NCBI GenBank assembly: GCA_951812305.1
Contig: CATOSB010000004.1
Location: 620,001 to 684,000 of the forward strand
Direction of reading: 5' to 3'
Length of the DNA: 64,000 nt
Source: an uncultured Paracoccaceae bacterium
GTDB lineage: Bacteria; Pseudomonadota; Alphaproteobacteria; Rhodobacterales; Rhodobacteraceae
Below are positions 32,599 to 41,576 of this stretch, in pieces (the first letter of the stretch is position 1; every line of letters begins with the position of its first letter). A program made the position numbers and the translations under genes. The notes beneath the pieces are model-generated. The model searched no databases and was not told the origin of the DNA. It saw nothing but the letters and a program-made list of their open reading frames with translations.

Positions 32599-33317
32599 AC
32601 CGGGCGCACCACGCTCAAAAGATAGCCGGTTTCCGCTTTATGTCGGCGATAACCCTCGATCTCATTTTCGCCCTCGTCCAACGCCGCCGCCAGCGCTTCA
32701 CCAGCGCCCTCGCGCAGGGACGCGATTCTCGCCGCCATCGGTCCGTAATACGCCTCCCATGCGGCATCCGATATCCGACGCGTCGCCAGAACCTCGTAGT
32801 CCGCCGCTGCCACAGCGGCACGGATGGCCGTCTCATCCTGTGTCGGGTATCCGTCCCAGAACGCACGTGCGCCATCGGTCGGCTTGTCCGTGAAAAAACA
32901 TGGTTCCGAAAACGCGACGGTCCCACCTGGTGAAAGACATGGCCGCCACGCGGACAAGGCCTTCCTGATTCCGGCGAAATACACTGCCCCGGCACACCAG
33001 ATCAGATCGAACGGCCCCTTGAGTTTCAGCATGTCACCGGCATATGCGGTCACGCGCGGGTCATTTCCCACCCTCATGAACACCTCATCGATGAACACCT
33101 CATCGATGAACGGCTTATGGCTGTCGACGGCCGTCACGTGCCCATCTGGCGCTGCTGCCAGAAGGGCAGGAATATCTGCACCCGGCCCGCAGGCAGCATC
33201 GCAGATGCGCGCGTTCGGTTTCAATCCGACAATCCCGGCGGCCCATTCAACATCCGCCGGCTCTCCCGGGCCTTCCCGTTCGAGTTTGGAATGCAAGGTG
33301 AAGAACGCGTCGTTCAT
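32595..33317 (-). CDS. SAM-dependent methyltransferase
   Basis: This 240-residue protein has a class I methyltransferase fold. The SAM-binding region is ARICDAACGPGADIPALLAA, followed by VTAVDSHKPFIDEV, and later GPFDLIWCAGAVYF. A perfect 15-bp tandem duplication at 33078-33107 repeats IDEVF in frame just after motif II. The substrate is unknown. It lies between cimA and the phytoene synthase-like gene in one minus-strand operon. Confidence 0.78.
   Translation of the reverse strand: MNDAFFTLHSKLEREGPGEPADVEWAAGIVGLKPNARICDAACGPGADIPALLAAAPDGHVTAVDSHKPFIDEVFIDEVFMRVGNDPRVTAYAGDMLKLKGPFDLIWCAGAVYFAGIRKALSAWRPCLSPGGTVAFSEPCFFTDKPTDGARAFWDGYPTQDETAIRAAVAAADYEVLATRRISDAAWEAYYGPMAARIASLREGAGEALAAALDEGENEIEGYRRHKAETGYLLSVVRPV
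33078..33107. repeat. 15-bp perfect tandem duplication inside the methyltransferase gene
   Basis: The unit GAACACCTCATCGAT occurs twice without a gap and adds five residues in frame. It looks like a replication-slippage event. Confidence 0.95.
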
Positions 33318-33323
33318 GCCGCC

Positions 33324-34943
33324 CTAGCTATCGGAATCGTGGATCAACTTCCAGTGGATGGCATCCAACAGCGCCTCAAAGGACGCATCCACGATATTGG
33401 CCGATACACCGACAGTGGACCATGCATGACCCTCTGCGTCGCTGAAATCTATGATCACGCAAGTCACAGCTTCGGTGCCGCCCTGGGTTATGCGCACCCG
33501 GAAATCGTCAAGCTTCACGTCTTCGATCTTGCTTTGATGCGGCCCGAGATCGGCTTTCAGCGCTTGCCACAGCGCGTTGACCGGCCCGTCGTCTGACATT
33601 TCCTGCGCATGATCATTCTTGAAGTAACTCGTGCGCGTGCCTGACGGTGACGACAATGTCACGACAGCCTCGGATTCCACGACAGTGTCACCCTTTGCAT
33701 TGCGGCGGCGTTCCGAGATGACGCGATAACGCTCGACCTCGAAGAAACTCGGTCGCAGATCCAGCTCATCGCGCGCCACCAGTTCGAAAGACGCTTGCGC
33801 GGTGTCATAGGAATACCCCAGTTCCTCGCGTTCTTTCACCCGCTCCAGAATGCGTCCCAAAGCCGGGTCTTTCGCCGGAACCTCTAGTCCCATGTCCTTC
33901 AGACGCTTGCGCAAGTTCGACTGCCCGGCCTGATTGGACATCGGGATGACGCGTTCATTGCCCACAACACCGGGTTCGACATGCTCATAGGTCGACGGAT
34001 CGCGGATGATCGCAGAAGCGTGCAGCCCGGCCTTGTGCGCAAACGCGCTCGACCCGACATAGGGTGCGGCCTTGTTCGGGACGCGATTGAGAATGTCATC
34101 CAGCGCGCGCGACGCCCTTGTCAGCCCTGACAGGCTGTCGCGGGACACGCCGGTTTCGTATTGGCTGGCATAGGGTTCTTTCAGCAAAAGCGTTGGGATC
34201 AGGCTGGTCAAGTTCGCGTTGCCACAACGCTCACCCAGCCCGTTCAATGTCCCCTGTACCTGCCGCGCGCCGGCGTCGATGGCCGCCAGCGTGTTGGCGA
34301 CCCCGTTGCCGGTGTCGTCATGGGTGTGAATGCCCAAATGATCCCCAGGGATTCCCGCTGCGATAACGGCGGCGGTGATGTCTGCGACCTCATGGGGCAG
34401 CGCCCCGCCATTGGTATCGCACAGCACAACCCAGCGCGCGCCCGCCTCATACGCCGCCTTCACGCATTGCAGCGCGTAGTCGGGGTTGGATTTATACCCG
34501 TCAAAGAAATGTTCTGCGTCATAGAGCGCCTCGCGCCCTGATGTAACGATATGGGCGAAGGAGGCCGCGATGTTTTCGACGTTTTCTTCCAAAGGGATGC
34601 GCAGGGCCGTTTCAACGTGGAAATCGTGCGACTTGCCCACCAGACACACGGCGGGCGTGTTCGCATTCATAACCGCCGCGAGCACGTCGTCATTTTCTGC
34701 CGATCGGCCCGATCGCTTGGTCATGCCAAAAGCGGTGAACGTCGCGCGCGTCTTCGGCGCGGCGTCGAAAAACGCGCTGTCCGTCGGGTTCGCGCCCGGC
34801 CAGCCGCCTTCAATGTAGTCGAGGCCCAGATCGTCGAGCATTTGCGTGATGGCGATCTTGTCGGCGGTGGAAAACTGCACGCCCTGCGTCTGCTGCCCGT
34901 CGCGCAGTGTGGTGTCGAAGAGGGATAGGCGTTCTTTAGTCAT
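33324..34943 (-). CDS. cimA: (R)-citramalate synthase
   Basis: CimA joins pyruvate and acetyl-CoA to citramalate, a route to 2-oxobutyrate for isoleucine. The 539-residue protein belongs to the LeuA-like DRE-TIM family. It opens with LSLFDTTLRDGQQTQGVQFS and has the metal-site stretch HLGIHTHDDTGNGVANTL. A C-terminal LeuA dimer regulatory domain ends it. The QGVQF form after DGQQ and the length fit CimA (also called LeuA2) rather than isopropylmalate synthase. The ilv locus in this window serves the same amino-acid family. Confidence 0.87.
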   Translation of the reverse strand: MTKERLSLFDTTLRDGQQTQGVQFSTADKIAITQMLDDLGLDYIEGGWPGANPTDSAFFDAAPKTRATFTAFGMTKRSGRSAENDDVLAAVMNANTPAVCLVGKSHDFHVETALRIPLEENVENIAASFAHIVTSGREALYDAEHFFDGYKSNPDYALQCVKAAYEAGARWVVLCDTNGGALPHEVADITAAVIAAGIPGDHLGIHTHDDTGNGVANTLAAIDAGARQVQGTLNGLGERCGNANLTSLIPTLLLKEPYASQYETGVSRDSLSGLTRASRALDDILNRVPNKAAPYVGSSAFAHKAGLHASAIIRDPSTYEHVEPGVVGNERVIPMSNQAGQSNLRKRLKDMGLEVPAKDPALGRILERVKEREELGYSYDTAQASFELVARDELDLRPSFFEVERYRVISERRRNAKGDTVVESEAVVTLSSPSGTRTSYFKNDHAQEMSDDGPVNALWQALKADLGPHQSKIEDVKLDDFRVRITQGGTEAVTCVIIDFSDAEGHAWSTVGVSANIVDASFEALLDAIHWKLIHDSDS

Positions 34944-35050
34944 GGCCCGCTCCCGCCACCCGGACGAGATCCCGCGCCTGATGGACGACGAGGTCCCGGA
35001 TCAAGCCCGAGACTACGTCACAAGACACATCACCGGATCGCCTGCGATTC

Positions 35051-35117
35051 GGATCGTCCCCGACCCGCCCCCCCAGGGCGGGGGCGATGCCCCCACCCCG
35101 CCTGTCGGGCGCGATCC
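35051..35117. repeat. Long GC-rich imperfect hairpin between cysS and cimA
   Basis: The outer arms GGATCGTCCCCGAC and GTCGGGCGCGATCC pair at 13 of 14 positions. Inside them are further C-run/G-run pairings. There is no T-run on either strand, so it is more like a REP-type or RNA-processing element than a terminator. It lies 16 bp past the cysS stop. Confidence 0.6.
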
Positions 35118-35132
35118 TCTGTTTGATGCCGG

Positions 35133-36539
35133 TCATAGCAGGCCCTCCAGTTTTGAAGGGTCGAAATCGTGATCACGTTCCCAATCGACACCCTCGACTG
35201 TATCCTTCAATTTCACACCTGCTGCCGCCAAACCGTCGCGAATGGCATCAGCTTTTTCGAAATCCCGCATTGCTTTTGCTCTTTGACGCAATTCAATCGT
35301 TTCTTCTATTATTTCCTCGCTCAATCCGTCCACTTCGGGCCAAAATTGCGCTTCGAAATCGCGCAAAAGCAATGCAAGTGGGCGCGCTGAACTGACTAAT
35401 AATTCAGCGTCTCCGGAATTAGCGATTCTATGCAATTCGGCAATCGCGAGGGGTGTGTTGAGATCATCTGCTAAAGCCGCAATAACGGCCGGATCCGGAG
35501 CGACTACAGGGCTCGCGTTCTGAGCAATCTCCCGCCACTTCCGCAATGTCGCCTCCGCCTCAACTCGCTTCTTCTCCGTCCAATCCATCGGCTTCCTGTA
35601 ATGCGTCGACAGGAACACGAACCGGATCACCTCGCCCGGCACGCCTTGGTCCAGCAAATCCCGCACGGTGAAAAAGTTGCCCAGTGACTTGGACATCTTC
35701 TTGCCCTCAACCTGCAGCATCTCGTTATGCATCCAGACATTGGCAAACCCGTGGCCGGCGCATTTCGACTGGGCGATCTCATTCTCATGGTGGGGAAACT
35801 GCAAATCGTTGCCGCCGCCGTGAATATCGAACCCGTCGCCCAACAAGGCGCGCGCCATCGCCGAGCACTCGATATGCCAGCCCGGCCTGCCCCGCCCGAC
35901 ACTGACGCCGTCCACAACCGGCCCGTCCCATCCGGGAAGATCATCGTCAGACGGCTTCCACAAAACGAAATCCATCGGGTCTTCCTTGTAAGGCGCAACC
36001 TCAACTCGCGCGCCAGCGATCATGTCATCAACCGAGCGCCCCGACAGCGCCCCGTATTCCTTGTACTTGCGCACCCGGAACAGAACATGCCCCTCGCGCG
36101 CATAGGCGAATCCGTCGCGCGCCAGTTGCTCGATCATCGCCTTCATCTCGTCGATGTAATCCGTCGCGCGCGGTTCCTGATCCGGACGCAGAGCGCCGAG
36201 CGCATCCATGTCCTCGTGATACCAGCTAATCGTCTCATCCGAGCGTTCGCGGATCAACTCCTCCAGCGTCCCCTCAGCCCCCGCCGCCTTCCGCTTTTGC
36301 GCGGTCTCGTTGATGCGGTCATCAACATCGGTGAAATTCCTGACATAGGTGACCCGCGGATAGACGTGCCGCAACAACCGATAGAGCACATCGAACACGA
36401 TCACCGGCCGCGCATTGCCGATATGGGCGCGGTCGTAAACCGTCGGCCCACAGACATACATTTTCACATGCTCAGGGTCTATCGGCTGAAATGCGACCTT
36501 GTCTCGAACCGCAGTATTATAAAGCTTGATCTCAGTCAT
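35133..36539 (-). CDS. cysS: Cysteinyl-tRNA synthetase
   Basis: CysS charges tRNA(Cys). The protein has 468 residues from ATG 36539 ([17 protein letters not shown]). It has the first zinc-ligand Cys and the HIGH-type motif in [19 protein letters not shown]. The second zinc site is around [10 protein letters not shown] and [11 protein letters not shown], and the KMSKS loop is [11 protein letters not shown]. The ten residues upstream of 36539 in the longer frame are not typical of the family. Confidence 0.95.
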   Translation of the reverse strand: MTEIKLYNTAVRDKVAFQPIDPEHVKMYVCGPTVYDRAHIGNARPVIVFDVLYRLLRHVYPRVTYVRNFTDVDDRINETAQKRKAAGAEGTLEELIRERSDETISWYHEDMDALGALRPDQEPRATDYIDEMKAMIEQLARDGFAYAREGHVLFRVRKYKEYGALSGRSVDDMIAGARVEVAPYKEDPMDFVLWKPSDDDLPGWDGPVVDGVSVGRGRPGWHIECSAMARALLGDGFDIHGGGNDLQFPHHENEIAQSKCAGHGFANVWMHNEMLQVEGKKMSKSLGNFFTVRDLLDQGVPGEVIRFVFLSTHYRKPMDWTEKKRVEAEATLRKWREIAQNASPVVAPDPAVIAALADDLNTPLAIAELHRIANSGDAELLVSSARPLALLLRDFEAQFWPEVDGLSEEIIEETIELRQRAKAMRDFEKADAIRDGLAAAGVKLKDTVEGVDWERDHDFDPSKLEGLL

Positions 36540-36929
36540 ATCCGTCTCGTACGCGCTAATCGCTGCCACTCCTCGCGGGGCTTAGAGACTTTCGGCTATG
36601 ATGAAAACGTGAAAGACCGGCCCGCGACAGATGTCAGCGGATAATGCAGCAAATGATGATTGCACAGGTCTTCATAGCGCCTTGTCATAGCGACGAAATC
36701 TGCCTCTGCCAAGAAAAATCGCCCCTTCGCGAATTTACCGTCATTTCGCGAGAATTTTTCTTGACGACACAACCATACGGGTGTCAGTCTCAGTCACAGG
36801 GTTGGTGAGTATCCGCCGATTTCTTCAAGGTGGCGAATTTTAGTAATCGAAATAATCACGCGTTAACCAAAGGCCGGGTGGCCGCAAATATCGATTTTGG
36901 CACTCGACCACTTTTTATAGGAGATACAC
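36540..36929. other. 390-bp intergenic region with a long imperfect hairpin
   Basis: I see no gene here. A two-part inverted repeat lies at 36711-36762: outer arms AAGAAAAAT and ATTTTTCTT, inner arms CGCGAA and TTCGCG. It lies between the divergent cysS and tail-collar genes. GGAGATACAC precedes the tail-collar ATG as its ribosome-binding site. Confidence 0.5.
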
Positions 36930-37481
36930 ATGTCAGAACCTTATATCGGCGAAATAAAGCTGTTTGGCGGCAATTTCGCAATCCGCAGTTGGGCAATGTG
37001 TGACGGCCAATTGTTGCCGATCAGCCAGAACTCTGCGTTGTTCTCGATCCTCGGTACGATCTATGGCGGCGACGGGCGCACGACATTTGCCTTGCCGGAT
37101 ATGCGCGGCCGCGCGGCCATTCACGCGGGCAACGGCCCTGGTCTTTCAGACCGCAGGCTTGGCTCCAAGGGGGGCGCGGAAACAACCACGCAAAACCTTA
37201 CACAGCTTGCCAGCCACAATCACAATGCGTCGACCACCGGAACGATCACAGTCGATGCGGTGCCAGGAACGACACCAACGGCTGCAGGCTCGTATTTGGC
37301 AAACTCCACCGTCAACATGTATGGCACCGCCGCACCGGCCGCGACACTTCATGCAGACACATTCACCGGCACCACGACGGTCCTGAACAACGGTGGCCAA
37401 CAGCCGATGAACAACATGCAGCCATACCTGACTGTGACGTTCCTTATCGCGCTGCAAGGTGTCTTCCCGTCCCGCAGCTAA
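36930..37481 (+). CDS. Tail-collar domain protein (microcystin-dependent protein type)
   Basis: This 183-residue protein opens with the collar/MdpB signature: IGEIKLFGGNFAIRSWAMCD, then GQLLPISQNSALFSILGTIYGGDGRTTFALPDMRGR in family-typical order. A Thr/Ala-rich, probably beta-structured tail ends in LTVTFLIALQGVFPSR. Collar domains occur in phage tail fibres, but stand-alone chromosomal copies such as MdpB are common. No other phage structural gene is near. It is followed 48 bp later by a Tat-signal gene on the same strand and is likely co-transcribed with it. Function is unknown. Confidence 0.8.
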   Translation: MSEPYIGEIKLFGGNFAIRSWAMCDGQLLPISQNSALFSILGTIYGGDGRTTFALPDMRGRAAIHAGNGPGLSDRRLGSKGGAETTTQNLTQLASHNHNASTTGTITVDAVPGTTPTAAGSYLANSTVNMYGTAAPAATLHADTFTGTTTVLNNGGQQPMNNMQPYLTVTFLIALQGVFPSRS

Positions 37482-37529
37482 CTGGCTCACTCGTCCGCTT
37501 TTGTGGATGAACAACAAAGGAACTTTGAT

Positions 37530-37642
37530 ATGACAGACAAAGTTGGACTGAGCCGTCGAACATTTCTTGCCGCCAATGCCGCAGTTGCGGCGGCGACTGC
37601 CGTGCCATCGGTGGCATCGGCAAGGGAAATGTGCGGAGCGTC
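37530..37642 (+). pseudogene. 5' part of a Tat-signal DUF6916-like gene, split by IS4
   Basis: The frame MTDKVGLSRRTFLAANAAVA, continuing AAATAVPSVASA, is a clear twin-arginine signal peptide. It stops being native at the IS4 junction after EMCGAS. With IS4 copy 3 and one copy of its 10-bp duplication removed, the frame runs on directly into 38843-39173. The whole gene would encode about 148 residues exported in folded form. Confidence 0.88.
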
Positions 37643-38832
37643 CTTACCACCCTTCAAAATTTCCGGATCTGATTTGACGTTTGTCTGATCTGTGTGATTC
37701 AAGGAGTCTCCACTGCTGATATTGGAGGCTGGTTTGTTGGGAAATGTTTGTTTTTCAGAGCTTTATTCGAAGGTTGAGGCGGATTTTCAGGACCGCTTGC
37801 TCGGGTATCACAAGTCGCGCCGGGAGGGATTGTGCATCATAGCAAGCGTGATTTTGAACACGCGCAGCGTCAATCTGATGGAAAATGCGGCTGCTCTGCC
37901 CCGCGATATCGGCTCTGTGGACCACCGCTATCAATACATTTCGCGGGTTCTGGGCAATCCTCACATCGATACTGATGAGATCATGCAGGCCTATGTTGGT
38001 GAAATTTTCCGCCGCCAGTGTGAGGCCGGAGAAACGATTGTGGTGGCCCTTGATCAAAGCAAGCTCAACGAAGGGCATGAGGTTTTGATGTTATCGGTGC
38101 GGATGCGGGATCGGGCCCTCCCGGTCGCCTGGCGTGTACGCCAGACCAAAGGGCCGATTGGATGGCGCGTGCAACATGAGCTTTTGGAAGCAGTCCGCCC
38201 ATGGCTCCCGGCGGATGCGCGTGTGTTGCTGGCGGGAGATCGGTTTTATGGAACCGCCCGATTGGTCGCATGGTGCCAGGAGGCTGGATGGGACTACCGG
38301 CTGCGCATGAAGGGAAATATCACACTGCAACATCAGGGTGGCGAGATGATGACGCGCGAAATTGCCCAACTGATGCCCGAAGGGCTTGTAAACGCTGAGC
38401 TTTACGGAACGGGCGTCTTTAGCAACATTGGAGTGCTTCACGAGGAGGGGCACAAAGAGCCTTGGATTATTGCCATGAATGCAGCACCGTCCGAGTACAA
38501 GGTGCTCGATTATGGAATGCGTTGGGGAATTGAAGCCATGTTCTCCGACTTCAAAACCCGGGGCTTTGAAATTACTCAAAGCCAGATCAAAAAGCCGGAT
38601 CGATTGGCCCGCCTCATTTTGGTGCTGGCAATCGCCATGTACTGGGCTGTTTCAACCGGAGCAAACGAAGAGCACCACGTCGCAATACGCGGCGAAAAAA
38701 GGGGATTCGAAAAGCCCGAAGGTCCTTATGCTCTCTCTTCAAGACAGGCCTTCGTGCTATCCGACGATGCCTCGCAGGTTATGCCAAAATCCCCAAGCTC
38801 TGGGATGTCTGGCTAAATTGAAGGGTGGTAAG
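37643..38832 (+). mobile_element. IS4-type element, copy 3
   Basis: This 1190-bp element has a 10-bp target duplication GCGGAGCGTC (37633-37642 and 38833-38842). It differs from the other copies by one silent change (G at 38444 where the others have A on the coding strand). It splits the Tat-signal DUF6916-like gene. Confidence 0.95.
37722..38816 (+). CDS. IS4-family transposase
   Basis: This intact 364-residue DDE transposase has the same protein as the other three copies; the single base difference at 38444 is synonymous (GAA to GAG). Confidence 0.93.
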   Translation: MEAGLLGNVCFSELYSKVEADFQDRLLGYHKSRREGLCIIASVILNTRSVNLMENAAALPRDIGSVDHRYQYISRVLGNPHIDTDEIMQAYVGEIFRRQCEAGETIVVALDQSKLNEGHEVLMLSVRMRDRALPVAWRVRQTKGPIGWRVQHELLEAVRPWLPADARVLLAGDRFYGTARLVAWCQEAGWDYRLRMKGNITLQHQGGEMMTREIAQLMPEGLVNAELYGTGVFSNIGVLHEEGHKEPWIIAMNAAPSEYKVLDYGMRWGIEAMFSDFKTRGFEITQSQIKKPDRLARLILVLAIAMYWAVSTGANEEHHVAIRGEKRGFEKPEGPYALSSRQAFVLSDDASQVMPKSPSSGMSG

Positions 38833-39173
38833 GCGGAGCGTCCCACAAATCCTTGGGTTGGCACAATGCCACTGCCGAGGATATGGCCAGCATGATCGGT
38901 GATCGGTTTCGGATCAATTCCAGGGATACCGGAGAGTTGGTGCTAAAGCTGGTCAGCGTCGAACCGGTGAATTCCGGACCCGCGCGACCAAGCCATTTGC
39001 CGCGTGAAGAAGGCGTTGTCGCCCTATTCGACAGCCCGGATAAGGCCCCAATGGTTGAGTGCGGATGCGGCATTTACCGCGTAAGCCACGCCCGCCTGGG
39101 TTCTGCCGATCTTTACATGGGTCCAAGTCCATTGCGCCATGGCGGCCATGTGTTGGAAGTGGTCCTCAACTAA
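38833..39173 (+). pseudogene. 3' part of the Tat-signal DUF6916-like gene
   Basis: This piece continues the frame of 37530-37642 with HKSLGWHNATAEDMASMIGD and ends in GHVLEVVLN. It resembles the protein at 39823-40158: both share an ATxED start, an F-strand, a FxSP/FxGP block, then Y-x-V/I-x-H and a final EVVxN. That is my basis for grouping both with DUF6916-like proteins. A separate start inside this piece is possible (ATG 38883) but would lack the export signal. Confidence 0.72.
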
Positions 39174-39226
39174 ACGAAAATCAGATCCTCGCCCGGCACC
39201 GGGCGGGGATCCGCAACGAGCAGAAA

Positions 39227-39721
39227 ATGCAGTTTCAAACCGTCGAGTTTCGCGTCATTAATGACGCAGATCAGGAATTCCTCTATCACCTATATGCCAG
39301 TACCCGCGCTGAAGAGATGGCGCAGGTCGACTGGACCGACGATGAAAGAGAGGCGTTTCTGCGCGGACAATACAAGGCGCAGAAGGCGTCTTACGAGATG
39401 ACATTTCTGAATGCGGTCCATCGGATCATCCATGTTGGTGACACCGATGCTGGCCGCATGATCGTCGACCGGCAGGATGATTGCCTGCGCCTGATTGACC
39501 TCTCGTTGATGCCCTTTTGGCGTCGCCGGGGCATTGGAACGGGAATCCTTCAAAGCCTGATGCAAGAGGCCGATGGCGGCAAAGTGCCAATGCGCCTTCA
39601 TGTTCTGACAGAAAGTCCCGCCTTGAAACTTTATGTGCGGATGGGGTTCAAACGTATCGCCGCGCGCAATCAACGCTATGAAATGGAGTGGCGGCCGCCC
39701 TCACTTGCTGTGGCGGGTTAA
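39227..39721 (+). CDS. GNAT-family N-acetyltransferase
   Basis: This 164-residue acetyltransferase has the acetyl-CoA binding motif A in LMPFWRRRGIGTGILQSLM and a C-terminal LYVRMGFKRIAARNQRYEM strand-helix region typical of GNATs. The start at 39227 (MQFQTVEFRVINDADQEF) follows GAGCAGAAA. The substrate is unknown. It lies between the two DUF6916-like genes, 53 bp after the first. Confidence 0.82.
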   Translation: MQFQTVEFRVINDADQEFLYHLYASTRAEEMAQVDWTDDEREAFLRGQYKAQKASYEMTFLNAVHRIIHVGDTDAGRMIVDRQDDCLRLIDLSLMPFWRRRGIGTGILQSLMQEADGGKVPMRLHVLTESPALKLYVRMGFKRIAARNQRYEMEWRPPSLAVAG

Positions 39722-39822
39722 GGTTCACACTGTCTTTGAAATGCAATTCTGGCCCCTGCGGGTGGTGCCCAATTCAATAACAAGAAGAAACATCGTGTCG
39801 ACAAGCGGGCACCCGAAACACC

Positions 39823-40158
39823 CTAGTTAAACACCACCTCGTACAAGGTGCATTCTGCATCCTGCCGGAACGGAGACAGAAACAGATGAAGCTTGCCGGT
39901 ATCGGTGTGCTCGATTTCATAGGTTCCCTGCGGCAACAGGGGCGAACGCGGCCCCTCGAAAGTCAAGGCGAATGGTGTTCTGGCCGGATACTCAACACCG
40001 TCGACGATCAGTTTACCGTCGCGCTGATGCGCGGCGTTGCCAGCCTTTGTATTATCCAACACCAATGAGATTTCACCATCGGCGAGCGCGACTTTGAACT
40101 TTTTCGCGACATGCGCGTCAAAGTCTTCCTTCGTTGCGGTTCTGACATCCAGCTTCAT
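39823..40158 (-). CDS. DUF6916-like protein
   Basis: This 111-residue protein begins MKLDVRTATKEDFDAHVAKK. It has FALTFEGPRSPLLPQGTYEI, then EHTDTGKLHLFLSPF and the ending LYEVVFN, a pattern I associate with DUF6916. It has no signal peptide, unlike its paralogue split by IS4. Start at 40158 is preferred because similarity begins there; the frame is open to 40281. Function is unknown. Confidence 0.65.
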   Translation of the reverse strand: MKLDVRTATKEDFDAHVAKKFKVALADGEISLVLDNTKAGNAAHQRDGKLIVDGVEYPARTPFALTFEGPRSPLLPQGTYEIEHTDTGKLHLFLSPFRQDAECTLYEVVFN

Positions 40159-40422
40159 GCGCGCGCATCCTGCCCAGTTTCGGATCAGGTTCAACCGGAT
40201 TGTATACACCTGCCCGAATAATCTTAAGGTTTGCGTCAATTTCCATGACGCGCGGACTTCCCCGTCGGCAATTGGCCGCAACGATCAGATTTTATTCTGG
40301 TAATTGGCTAATTTGGCAGTAAACTGACGGCCAGTTACTTTGCTGTGGGGGTGAAGCCAGAAGCTATCTGGCGGTTGCTCTTGGCAACTTTTTTTTGGCG
40401 AACAGACATTCCGGGGGGTATC

Positions 40423-41442
40423 ATGCCAGATCATGTAATCACGACATTTGTGCAAGTTGATTCCGCAAGCGGCTTGGTTCCTTCAGGTGGCTCCCTGACA
40501 ATCGCGGGAGGAGCATCGCCGCAACCTGGTTCCGCCTCACTTAATGACTCACTAGGTAGCCCCGTGGATGGTAATTGGACTTACAATGAAATTGTCATCG
40601 ACACTGATGCTGCTCCGGGCAATCCCTTTGGCCTAGCCGACCCAGCACTTCACGCCTTTGGGCAAGTCGTTTACGTTGGCAATATCACGCATGGCGGGGA
40701 GACATACCCAGTAATCTATAGTGGTGGTGGCAACGCGCACTACGTTCTCTTCCACGATGTTTCCGGCGGCCCGACCGGTGCTTCTGCCGCTGCTTCCTGG
40801 CACGCAGCTCAAGGCGCGTCGTCTTTCACCATCGACAGTGGCACCGGGTTTACCGAGTGCTTTGCCGAGGGAACAAAGATTTTTTCTGCCAATGGCGAGG
40901 TGGAAGTTCAAAACCTCGAAATCGGAGATTCGGTAGCAACAATAAATGGCGGCGAAACCAAAGTGCTCTGGGTCGGCTATCAGGATGTCTTCCCATTGCT
41001 CGCACAGGAGCGTGACCAACCGGTGCGCATCCGCGCCGGTGCACTAGGTAACAACTTGCCTTCTGAAGATCTGATTGTAACCGCTGATCACGCATTGGTT
41101 GTCGACGGGTTGTTGATCAACGCCTCTGCGCTGGTCAATCACGACACGATCGATTTCATGCCTGCTTCCGAGATGCCAAGATTGCGCGTTTTTCATGTCG
41201 AAACGGAAAACCACGACATCATCCTTGCCAATGGCTGCCCGGCTGAAAGCTATCTTTCCACCCGCGATCGCAGCTCATTCGCGAATTATCAGGAATATCT
41301 CGATCTATATGGCGCGGATCGGATCGTGCCGGAATCTGACCTGCCCCGGATCTCATCGCGGCGGCTTTTGCCGGAAACGGTCAAGTCATGGCTCGGGATC
41401 GGCGATGGTGTGACGTTTGCGGGCGAGAAACTCACCGCCTGA
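40423..41442 (+). CDS. Hint (Hedgehog/intein)-domain protein
   Basis: This 339-residue protein has an N-terminal beta-rich, Gly/Ser-rich region (about 1-140). A Hint_2-type domain then starts at the nucleophile-position cysteine (CFAEGTKIFSANGEVEVQNL). The domain includes LIVTADHALVVDGLLINASA and ends near LANGCPAESYLSTRDR. In Rhodobacterales such proteins are often secreted and may self-process; that is inferred here. No classical signal peptide is seen. ATG at 40423 follows GGGGGTATC. Confidence 0.78.
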   Translation: MPDHVITTFVQVDSASGLVPSGGSLTIAGGASPQPGSASLNDSLGSPVDGNWTYNEIVIDTDAAPGNPFGLADPALHAFGQVVYVGNITHGGETYPVIYSGGGNAHYVLFHDVSGGPTGASAAASWHAAQGASSFTIDSGTGFTECFAEGTKIFSANGEVEVQNLEIGDSVATINGGETKVLWVGYQDVFPLLAQERDQPVRIRAGALGNNLPSEDLIVTADHALVVDGLLINASALVNHDTIDFMPASEMPRLRVFHVETENHDIILANGCPAESYLSTRDRSSFANYQEYLDLYGADRIVPESDLPRISSRRLLPETVKSWLGIGDGVTFAGEKLTA

Positions 41443-41465
41443 TCAATTGATCAGACAGACATTAC

Positions 41466-41499
41466 AAAACCGCGCAAGGTCAGGCCTCGCGCGGTTTTT
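41466..41499 (+). terminator. Rho-independent terminator after the Hint-domain gene
   Basis: The stem AAAACCGCGC / GCGCGGTTTT with an inner AAGG/CCT pairing is followed by a T-run. It lies 23 bp after the stop. Confidence 0.87.
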
Positions 41500-41576
41500 C
41501 TTTCGGCATCTCAAAAAACCGACGCGATACAGCCACCCGAATTGACATTTTCAGCACCGCATGACACGGCGAAAAT

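Noticed and set aside
36930..37481. Tail-collar gene as evidence of a prophage
   Set aside because: No integrase, capsid, terminase or other tail genes are near; stand-alone collar proteins are common on chromosomes.
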